Shown one piece after another: positions 6,478-11,610 of a stretch of DNA of 11,610 nt. A model generated the notes under the pieces. It had not been told where the DNA came from and made no database searches. It was given only the letters and a program-made list of their open reading frames with translations. This DNA comes from an uncultured Sphingomonas sp. (GTDB lineage: Bacteria > Pseudomonadota > Alphaproteobacteria > Sphingomonadales > Sphingomonadaceae), in contig CADCWB010000164.1 in the NCBI GenBank assembly GCA_902806295.1, positions 1-11,610 of the forward strand. The letters run 5' to 3'. Within the stretch, counting starts at the first letter, position 1. Each line of letters begins with the position of its first letter. Position numbers and translations under genes: made by a program.

Positions 6478-7359
6478 ATGACCGATCCAGTACCCCCCAA
6501 GAGTATCTTCGCGGACGCCAAGGTCGACGCCGAAGCCGCCGCCCATATCCCTTCTTCGCCGCAGACCGAGGCGCCGGCGTACCAGCTGGCCTTCCAGGAC
6601 AAGGATTTCCTGCTCCGCCCCGACTTGCGCCCGGTTCGGTTTCAGCTGGAGCTATTGAAGCCCGAGTTGCTGCTCGACGAACAGCAGATCGGGTCGACTT
6701 TCGTGTTCTACGGCTCGGCGCGCGTGCCGGAGCCGGCCAAGGCCGACGCTGTGCTCGCCGCTGCGCGCACCGACAAGCAGCGCGTGATCGCCGAGCGATT
6801 GAAGGCCAAGTCGCATTATTATGAGATCGCCCGCGAGCTTGCCCGGATGGCGAGCGCCACGGAGCGCGACCACGAGGGCAAGCGGCATTTCGTGGTATGC
6901 TCCGGTGGCGGACCCAGCTTCATGGAAGCCGCCAACCGAGGTGCGGCGGATGTCGGCGCGGAGAGCATCGGCCTCAACATCGTGCTGCCGCACGAGCAGC
7001 TGCCCAACCCCTATGTGACGCCGTCGCTCAGCTTCCAATTCCACTATTTCGCGCTGCGTAAGATGCACTTTCTGCTGCGCGCGCGAGCTGTCGCGGTGTT
7101 CCCGGGCGGTTTCGGCACCTTCGACGAAATGTTCGAGCTGCTGACCTTGATCCAGACCGGCAAGGTCCGGCGGCTGCCGATCTTGCTCTACGGTCGCGAG
7201 TTCTGGGAGCGGGTCATCGACTTTGACGCGCTGGTCGATGAAGGCGTCATCTCCGAAGGCGACCTCGACCTACTCACCTGGTGCGAAACCGCCGAGGAGG
7301 GCTGGGCGACGGTGGTCGATTACTACGATCAGCGGGAGCAGTTGCGGGCTGTTTCCTAA
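6478..7359 (+). CDS. LOG family protein (TIGR00730-type Rossmann fold)
   Basis: A 293-residue protein whose C-terminal two-thirds is the lysine-decarboxylase-like Rossmann domain of the LOG family. Characterised members are cytokinin-activating phosphoribohydrolases or nucleotide 5'-monophosphate nucleosidases, which cleave an N-glycosidic bond to release a base and ribose 5-phosphate. Seen: a GSARVP-type strand-turn at 79-84, the nucleotide-binding CSGGGPSFMEAANRGA region at 141-156, Arg194-Lys195, and the hallmark PGGFGTFDE at 209-217 (Glu217 catalytic by family analogy). The first 70 or so residues are an extension, partly acidic and proline-containing, that minimal LOG proteins of about 190 residues lack. 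The old label lysine decarboxylase is not supported, since no PLP-binding domain is present. The Shine-Dalgarno is weak. The gene is 34 bases after creD on the same strand and ends 5 bases from a convergent gene. The true substrate is unknown. Confidence 0.9.
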   Translation: MTDPVPPKSIFADAKVDAEAAAHIPSSPQTEAPAYQLAFQDKDFLLRPDLRPVRFQLELLKPELLLDEQQIGSTFVFYGSARVPEPAKADAVLAAARTDKQRVIAERLKAKSHYYEIARELARMASATERDHEGKRHFVVCSGGGPSFMEAANRGAADVGAESIGLNIVLPHEQLPNPYVTPSLSFQFHYFALRKMHFLLRARAVAVFPGGFGTFDEMFELLTLIQTGKVRRLPILLYGREFWERVIDFDALVDEGVISEGDLDLLTWCETAEEGWATVVDYYDQREQLRAVS

Positions 7360-7364
7360 TCGGT

Positions 7365-7823
7365 TCAAGGCCGGCGGCTTGCCTCATATTCGCTGATGCA
7401 ATCGTCGACCGGCAGACTGGCGATCGCGTCCCGAACCGCCGCCTCGTCGAGCTCCGCGGCTGAGCGGAAGCGTACGCAGCTCTTGCCCATGTTCAGCTTC
7501 TTGCCGGCGGCGGCGAAGGCCTGCTCGAAGCGGCGGGTGCGCTCGGCCGATAGATAAAGCCCAGTAAGGTATAGCGCGCTATAGTTCTTCTGAGCAGCCA
7601 GGGCGGCGAGCTGCAGCGGCTGCTTGTTGTAGGTGGTGGGATAGCGTTCGAGCGGGATCGACCAGACGATCATCTTGCCCTGCATGCTCTCGACATAGCC
7701 CGGCGGGATGGCGGCGTTCACCAGCCCGCGCACGTGTGCCAAATCGGCCGCCCGCTCCGGCTCCAGATCGGCGCTCGCGGCAACTGGAAGCGAGGCAGCG
7801 GATGGGTTCGCTGCCTCACTCAC
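7365..7823 (-). CDS. DUF1801 domain-containing protein
   Basis: A 152-residue protein matching the DUF1801 (YdhG-like, CyaY/YjbR-type fold) family. Visible family features are the opening pattern R..IP.GYVESM at about 33-47, a strand with aromatics (MIVWSIPLERYP at 51-62), the LAALAAQKNYSALYLTGLY core at 72-90, and the LNMGKSCVRFRS segment at 109-120 that normally precedes the C-terminal helix. The first 22 residues are Ala/Ser-rich and probably disordered. No catalytic residues are known for this family and no function is assigned. The start is GTG, placed one base after the cytochrome gene's TAG stop (TAG-C-GTG), so it is probably translated by coupling. Its own Shine-Dalgarno is weak. It is the last gene of a minus-strand run and ends 5 bases from the convergent LOG gene, with no room for a terminator between them. 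Confidence 0.85.
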   Translation of the reverse strand: MSEAANPSAASLPVAASADLEPERAADLAHVRGLVNAAIPPGYVESMQGKMIVWSIPLERYPTTYNKQPLQLAALAAQKNYSALYLTGLYLSAERTRRFEQAFAAAGKKLNMGKSCVRFRSAAELDEAAVRDAIASLPVDDCISEYEASRRP

Positions 7824-7824
7824 G

Positions 7825-8562
7825 CTATTGCTTGCCGCCGCTGTTCTTCTGCGATGGGTTCGGACCGGAGATCTTGGGAGCGCCTTCGCCGCGCAAATTG
7901 CCCTGCGGGTTCTGCGCTGCCTGCTGCTCGGTCAGGATCGGCTCGTTCTCGGCCTTCTGCGCGCCGGCGTCATCGGCCTCCGCAGCTGCCTTGTCTGCTG
8001 CGGCGCCCGGCGTGGAGGCGGTGGGCGGAGTCGCCGACGGACCAGCCGGCAGCGGCAGCGGCGCCGGGCTCTTGCTGTTCAGAAAGGCGATCACGTTGGC
8101 GCGGTCCTGTGGGTTGGACAGGCCAGCGAAGGTCATCTTGGTGCCGGGCGCATACTTCTTCGGGTTAGCCAGCCAATCGCTCATCGACTTCCAGTCCCAC
8201 GCGCCTGGAACGCCCTTGAGCGCGTCGGAATAAGCAAAGCCGGGAACGTGGCCGTGCGGCTTGCCCAAGGTGGCGTACAGGTTCGGACCGAGACCGTTGG
8301 CCTGGCCCTGCTCCACTGTGTGGCAGGCCTGGCACTTCTTGAATACGTCGCCGCCCTTGGCCGCGTCGGCGGTCGCGAGGTAAAACTCGATCGGCTGTTC
8401 GGCCTCCCCGCCCTCACCTTCAACCGCCACGCCCTCGATGGGATAACCCATCTTCTCCGGACGCTCGCCATGGAACACCTGCCCCGCCACCAGCGAGCCG
8501 CCGAGCGCCACGATCCCGGCAAACAGGACCCAGCCAGCGATGGTGTTGTTGCGATCGTTCAT
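7825..8562 (-). CDS. membrane-anchored c-type cytochrome (CycM/c552-like)
   Basis: A 245-residue, single-heme class I cytochrome c on the periplasmic face of the inner membrane. Seen: an uncleaved-looking N-terminal membrane helix at 9-28 with a short charged lead (MNDRNN); an acidic linker at 45-60; the heme site C77-Q-A-C80-H81 followed by the GLGPNLY loop at 90-96; and the likely sixth ligand Met143 in GTKMTFAG. Residues from about 165 to the end are an Ala/Pro/Gln-rich low-complexity tail not needed for the fold. Known members of this type (CycM of Bradyrhizobium, c552 of Paracoccus) carry electrons from the bc1 complex to a terminal oxidase. That role is inferred here. The ATG at 8562 is preferred because it places the helix correctly. 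It is 67 bases downstream of nudC and 1 base from DUF1801 on the same strand. Confidence 0.9.
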   Translation of the reverse strand: MNDRNNTIAGWVLFAGIVALGGSLVAGQVFHGERPEKMGYPIEGVAVEGEGGEAEQPIEFYLATADAAKGGDVFKKCQACHTVEQGQANGLGPNLYATLGKPHGHVPGFAYSDALKGVPGAWDWKSMSDWLANPKKYAPGTKMTFAGLSNPQDRANVIAFLNSKSPAPLPLPAGPSATPPTASTPGAAADKAAAEADDAGAQKAENEPILTEQQAAQNPQGNLRGEGAPKISGPNPSQKNSGGKQ

Positions 8563-8629
8563 GAATGAAGGTTTCCGGGCGAAGAAAGGGTGAAATGTGG
8601 CGCTCCTTTACGGGGCAAGCAGCGCTTCT

Positions 8630-9475
8630 TCAAGCATTCAGCCACCGGTCCAGCAGGGTCCGCGCAATAGCAAACGGCGGAGGCGGGACAAAGGATGCGC
8701 CCACCGCGCCGCCGACTGCCGACACCACCTCCGCGCGGGTGAACCAGCGGGCGTCATCCAGCTCGGTGTGATCGATCGTCAGCTCGTCGCCAAGCGCCCG
8801 CGCGGTGCAGCCGAGCATGAGCGAGGACGGGAACGGCCAAGGCTGGCTGCACAGATAGCGAACCTCCTTTACTTCAATGCCGGCCTCCTCGTGCAGTTCC
8901 CGCGCCACGGCCGCTTCGATGGTTTCGCCGACCTCGACGAAGCCGGCCAGCGCAGAATAGCGTTCGGGCGGGTAGTGCGGCTGCCGGCCGAGCAGCAGGC
9001 GATCCTCATGCTCGGCCAGCATGATCACGACCGGGTCGACGCGCGGGAAATGCTCGGCAGCACAGGCTGGGCAGCGCCGCGACCAGCCGCCGCGGACGAT
9101 CTCGCTCGCCTGCCCGCAAGTGGCGCAGAAGCCGTGCCGCCGGTGCCAGTTGCCCAGGCTCAGGGCAGCCGCGAACAATGGGGCGTCCGCGGGTCCGAGC
9201 AGGTTCAGCGCGCCGAACTGGGCGCGGAGGTCGTAGTCGCCATTGGGCAACGGCGAGAAGCGTGGGCCGTCGGGTGCAAGGCCGACGAACAGGTCCGGCG
9301 AGGCGACCGCCCGCCACTCCAGCGCGCCATGCTCGTTCAGAGCAGGCAAGGCTCCATGCCAGACCAGCTCGCGGGCGCGAGGGTCGCGCGCCAAGGCGGC
9401 AAGCTGCTCGGGCTGAGCGCGCAGGAGGTCGGCCCGGTCGAGCCCGCCGCCGCCGAAAAAGGGCTCAGGCGGCAA
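8630..9475 (-). CDS. nudC: NAD(H) diphosphatase, NudC type
   Basis: A 281-residue Nudix hydrolase that splits NADH/NAD+ into NMN(H) and AMP. In E. coli NudC also removes NAD caps from RNA. Seen: an N-terminal domain at 1-110; a zinc ribbon with Cys117, Cys120, Cys135 and Cys138; the Nudix box GX5EX7REUXEEXGU at 178-200 (Glu193, Glu196 and Glu197 bind metal); and the family-specific SQPWPFPSS at 210-218, which separates NudC from other Nudix proteins. The length is normal. The start is an unusual TTG at 9475, supported by AGGAG 7 bases upstream. There is no earlier in-frame alternative with comparable spacing, and the reading begins inside the mutY 3' end (11-base overlap), implying coupling to mutY. 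A later start would cut into the N-terminal domain. Metal and zinc residues are all intact. Confidence 0.95.
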   Translation of the reverse strand: MPPEPFFGGGGLDRADLLRAQPEQLAALARDPRARELVWHGALPALNEHGALEWRAVASPDLFVGLAPDGPRFSPLPNGDYDLRAQFGALNLLGPADAPLFAAALSLGNWHRRHGFCATCGQASEIVRGGWSRRCPACAAEHFPRVDPVVIMLAEHEDRLLLGRQPHYPPERYSALAGFVEVGETIEAAVARELHEEAGIEVKEVRYLCSQPWPFPSSLMLGCTARALGDELTIDHTELDDARWFTRAEVVSAVGGAVGASFVPPPPFAIARTLLDRWLNA

Positions 9476-10460
9476 GACGGGGCTCCTGTTCGGCGGCGAG
9501 GCCGGCTTCGACCGCGCGGCGGTAGAGGGTCGGCAACCCTGCCTCGGCTAGTTCGGGGATCGGTTGCCACCAACCCTCGCCGACGGGCTCGCTCCGCGCG
9601 ATCAGCAGCAGGTCCAGCGTGAAGTGAGTGAAGCCATGCCGCGCGACCGCCAGCGGGTTGGCGGCATGGCGCTCGGCCGTCCATTCCGGCCCCGGCAGCG
9701 CAGCCATGCCGCCCAACAGCCCGCGCGGTGGCCGTCGCACCAGCCAAACTGCGTCGCCGCGCCGGCTCCACCAGGCGAGGCCGAAGCGATGCGGCCGCTC
9801 CTTCTTGGCGACCCGCGCCGGAAACACTTCCGGTGTGTTCAGCGCCGCGGCCCGGCAGTCGGCTTGCAGCGGGCAATCGTTGCAGCGCGGAGCCTTCGGG
9901 CGGCAAATAGTGGCGCCGAGGTCCATCAGAGCCTGGGCGAAGTCGCCCGACTGCCCCTTCGGCCACCAGCCTTTGGCGGCGACCGGCACCTGCTGCTTGC
10001 TGGAGAGAGCGAATACTCGCGCAACCACACGTTCGACGTTGGTATCCACGGGCACCGAGTCCTTACCAAAGCCGATCGCCGCGATGGCAGCCGCTGTGTA
10101 GGGACCCAGGCCGGGCAACTGCCGAAGTTCTGCTTCGCTCGTGGGAAAGCTACCCCGTTCCGCTACGGCCCGAGCGCAGGCAATCAGGTTCCGGGCCCGG
10201 GCATAATAACCGAGGCCGGCCCACTCGGCCAGGATCTCCTCGTCGCTCGCCTCGGCCAGCGCCTCGATCGTCGGCCAGCGCTCGACGAAGCGGAGGAAGC
10301 GCGGGGTCACGGTCGCGACCGTGGTCTGCTGCAACATGACCTCCGACAGCCACACCCGATAGGGGTCGGTGCGCGGTGCTCCGGGCGGCGCACGCCACGG
10401 CAGGGTGCGGGCGGTGGAGCGATAATGGTGGAGAAGTCGTTCGGCCGCGCTGGCATGCAT
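9465..10460 (-). CDS. mutY: A/G-specific adenine glycosylase
   Basis: A 331-residue base-excision repair enzyme that removes adenine mispaired with 8-oxoguanine. Seen: the N-terminal helical domain with catalytic Glu40 in SEVMLQQT; the helix-hairpin-helix LPGLGPYTAAAI at 115-126; catalytic Asp139 in VDTNVERV; the [4Fe-4S] cluster ligands Cys186, Cys193, Cys196 and Cys202 (C-X6-C-X2-C-X5-C); and a C-terminal Nudix-like domain at about 225-320 with HGFTHFTLDL at 275-284 that recognises 8-oxoG. All catalytic residues are present and the length is a little short, as in other alphaproteobacteria. The ATG at 10460 puts the first domain at the usual place. The 3' end overlaps nudC by 11 bases. It diverges from dciA with 28 bases between the preferred starts, so the promoter must overlap coding sequence on one or both sides. 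Confidence 0.97.
   Translation of the reverse strand: MHASAAERLLHHYRSTARTLPWRAPPGAPRTDPYRVWLSEVMLQQTTVATVTPRFLRFVERWPTIEALAEASDEEILAEWAGLGYYARARNLIACARAVAERGSFPTSEAELRQLPGLGPYTAAAIAAIGFGKDSVPVDTNVERVVARVFALSSKQQVPVAAKGWWPKGQSGDFAQALMDLGATICRPKAPRCNDCPLQADCRAAALNTPEVFPARVAKKERPHRFGLAWWSRRGDAVWLVRRPPRGLLGGMAALPGPEWTAERHAANPLAVARHGFTHFTLDLLLIARSEPVGEGWWQPIPELAEAGLPTLYRRAVEAGLAAEQEPRLAA
9483..9487 (-). promoter_or_regulatory. ribosome binding site deciding the TTG start of nudC
   Basis: AGGAG on the minus strand, inside the last codons of mutY, ends 7 bases before the TTG at 9475-9473. This is the best Shine-Dalgarno in the minus-strand run and is the main reason to accept a TTG start overlapping mutY. 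Confidence 0.6.
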
Positions 10461-10488
10461 GGCTTGGCTATGGCATGTCGCATGGCCA

Positions 10489-11043
10489 ATGGCGAAGCGA
10501 AACGATCAGGGTGGGGACGCGCCGCGGCAAAACCGGGTCCGGCAGGCCGGCGACATGGTGGGCGCCATCGGTGGCATGGCGTTCAAGCGCTTCGGCTTCG
10601 TCCAGGGCGCGGTGGTCAGCCGCTGGCCGGAAATTGTCGGCGCCCGCTATGCTCGTGTGTCTGCCCCCGAGTCGATCCGCTTCCCGGCCGGCAAAAAGGC
10701 CGGCGGCACGCTGACCCTGGTCGTGGAAAGCGCCCACGCGCCGCTGATCCAGCATCTCGGCCCGACCATCATCGAGCGGGTCAACCGCTTTTTCGGCTAC
10801 CAGGCAGTCGCGCGCATCTCCTTCCGGCAAGGCAGGGTCGCCAGGGCCGCCGCGGCGCCCGCACCTAAGCCGACCATCGGCCCGGTTCCTGCTGAACTCG
10901 GCGAAGGGCTGCGGGCCATCGCCGATCCCGAACTGCGCACCGTATTGGAGTCGCTGGCCGGTCGGCTGGCGGGCTCGGCCGGTCCGCCGCGGGTCGACCC
11001 GCCGCCCATCTTTCCCACTCTCAACCTGTCAAAGGTGTCTTGA
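10489..11043 (+). CDS. dciA: DUF721 protein, DciA-type replicative helicase loader
   Basis: A 184-residue protein of the DUF721 family. DciA members of this family help load the DnaB helicase in most bacteria that lack E. coli-type DnaC. Seen: a basic N-terminus (KRNDQGGDAPRQNRVR); the DUF721 core at about 22-118 with AFKRFGF, the conserved Trp46 in SRWPEIVG, the strand TLTLVVESAHAP at 74-85, and the ERVNRFFGY...ARISFRQG ending at 96-115; then an Ala/Pro linker and a C-terminal helix around 145-163. Length and order fit alphaproteobacterial members. Upstream in-frame ATGs exist, the first at 10459. I prefer 10489 because the extra residues (MAWLWHVAWP) look unlike the family and would overlap the mutY start codon. 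The Shine-Dalgarno is poor. The stop overlaps the next gene's start (TGATG). Gene symbol is by family, not by experiment. Confidence 0.85.
   Translation: MAKRNDQGGDAPRQNRVRQAGDMVGAIGGMAFKRFGFVQGAVVSRWPEIVGARYARVSAPESIRFPAGKKAGGTLTLVVESAHAPLIQHLGPTIIERVNRFFGYQAVARISFRQGRVARAAAAPAPKPTIGPVPAELGEGLRAIADPELRTVLESLAGRLAGSAGPPRVDPPPIFPTLNLSKVS
11032..11037 (+). promoter_or_regulatory. ribosome binding site of the DsbA-like lipoprotein gene
   Basis: AAGGTG sits in the last codons of dciA, 5 bases before the ATG at 11043. It supports the overlapping TGATG start and coupled translation. Confidence 0.55.
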
Positions 11044-11610
11044 TGAAGAAGTTCGCACTGCTCGCCGCCGCCGCGCTGCTAACCGCTTGCGGCGGCGGCA
11101 ACGATGGCAACCAGACCGCTGCCAGTGATACGGCGGGACCGGTCGGAACGCCGGTCGCCGCGCCGAACGGTGGCGACTGGACGCAGATGGTGCAGGCTAC
11201 CCCCGAAGGCGGCATGCTGATGGGCAATCCCTACGCCAAGGTGAAGCTGGTCGAGTTCGGCTCCATGACCTGCCCGCACTGCGCGGAGTTCTCCGAAAAG
11301 GCCACGCCGCAGCTGATCGACAAGTACGTCAAGACCGGCCAGGTCGCGTTTGAATTCCGCAACTTCGTGCGCGATCCTCTGGACATCACCATGTCGCTGA
11401 TCGCTCGCTGCGCGGGCGCCAATCCGACCTTCTTCAAGCTGACCGAGGGCATGTACGCCGACCAGAAGGCGATCTTCGAACGCTTTCAGGCGGCGGCTCA
11501 GGCAGAGCTCGCCGCCGCCCAGGCTCTCCCGCCGGCGCAGCAGTTCCCGAAGTTCGCCCAATATGCGGGGCTGCAGGCCTGGGCCGCTCAGCGCGGCTTG
11601 CCCTCGGGTC
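11043..11610 (+). CDS. DsbA-family thioredoxin-fold lipoprotein (partial, 3' end off window)
   Basis: An open frame of 189 codons plus one base with no stop before the window edge, so the gene is incomplete at its 3' end. Residues 1-16 form a lipoprotein signal peptide: MKK, a hydrophobic core and the lipobox LTAC, with Cys16 as the lipidated residue followed by GGG. A flexible Asn/Thr/Ala/Pro-rich stretch runs to about 45. The thioredoxin-like domain then starts, with VEFGSMTCPHCAEFS holding the redox pair Cys77-Pro-His-Cys80, the CPHC form typical of DsbA. It probably oxidises or isomerises periplasmic disulfides. The helical insert that follows is partly visible, but the cis-Pro loop lies outside the window. 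The ATG overlaps the dciA stop by one base (TGATG), with AAGGTG 5 bases upstream (11032-11037). This indicates co-translation with dciA. Confidence 0.9.
   Translation, partial: MKKFALLAAAALLTACGGGNDGNQTAASDTAGPVGTPVAAPNGGDWTQMVQATPEGGMLMGNPYAKVKLVEFGSMTCPHCAEFSEKATPQLIDKYVKTGQVAFEFRNFVRDPLDITMSLIARCAGANPTFFKLTEGMYADQKAIFERFQAAAQAELAAAQALPPAQQFPKFAQYAGLQAWAAQRGLPSG

Noticed and set aside
6478..7359. Annotation of the LOG protein as lysine decarboxylase
   Set aside because: That is a historical mislabel for PGGxGTxxE proteins. No PLP-binding lysine domain is present.
8563..8629. Possible promoter (TTGCCC...TTTCAC on the minus strand) or small hairpin (AAGC-GCT-GCTT) between nudC and the cytochrome gene
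   Set aside because: The -10 match is poor and the hairpin stem has only four pairs with no T-run, so neither can be supported from sequence alone.
10459..10488. Upstream in-frame ATG for dciA at 10459
   Set aside because: It would overlap the mutY start codon, has no Shine-Dalgarno, and adds MAWLWHVAWP, which does not resemble the basic N-termini of DUF721 proteins.

Overview
The window looks like ordinary chromosomal DNA from a GC-rich alphaproteobacterium, most likely a sphingomonad (Sphingomonadaceae). The case rests on protein character (a DUF721/DciA protein next to mutY, a short sdhC-sdhD-sdhA run, a CreD-family protein, a membrane-anchored CycM-like cytochrome c), on one CtrA-like site (CTAA-N7-TTAAC, extended to TTAACCAT), and on a dispersed palindromic repeat of the GTCATCCCGGCG...CGCCGGGATGAC type. 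The species assignment is inference. Coding density is very high. The longest gene-free stretch is about 180 bases (2164-2343). I see no rRNA, tRNA, CRISPR array, prophage or transposase.

Layout, left to right. On the minus strand are a short-chain dehydrogenase (10-711) and, upstream of it, a soluble chemoreceptor with a globin-like N-terminus (823-2163). A palindromic repeat (741-822) lies between them and touches the chemoreceptor stop codon. A divergent intergenic region (2164-2343) holds the CtrA-like site and the start region of sdhC. On the plus strand, sdhC, sdhD and sdhA are packed without gaps (2344-4967) and encode the two membrane subunits and the flavoprotein of succinate dehydrogenase. 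sdhB does not follow; the next gene is a CreD-family inner-membrane protein (5061-6443), then a LOG-family Rossmann protein (6478-7359).

From 7365 to 10460 everything is on the minus strand and reads, in order of transcription, mutY, nudC, a membrane-anchored cytochrome c and a DUF1801 protein. mutY and nudC overlap by 11 bases, and the cytochrome and DUF1801 genes are 1 base apart. MutY (removal of adenine opposite 8-oxoguanine) and NudC (cleavage of NADH and NAD-type substrates) form an oxidative-damage/housekeeping pair. The cytochrome belongs to respiratory electron transfer, as does succinate dehydrogenase. Diverging from mutY, with only 28 bases between the preferred start codons, is dciA (DUF721, replicative helicase loader), whose stop codon overlaps the start of a thioredoxin-fold (DsbA-like) lipoprotein that runs off the right edge.

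I found no convincing new biological system. The points most worth a second look are the chemoreceptor with an apparently heme-less globin-like domain under a CtrA-like site, the missing sdhB, the TTG start of nudC, and the proline-rich insert in CreD.
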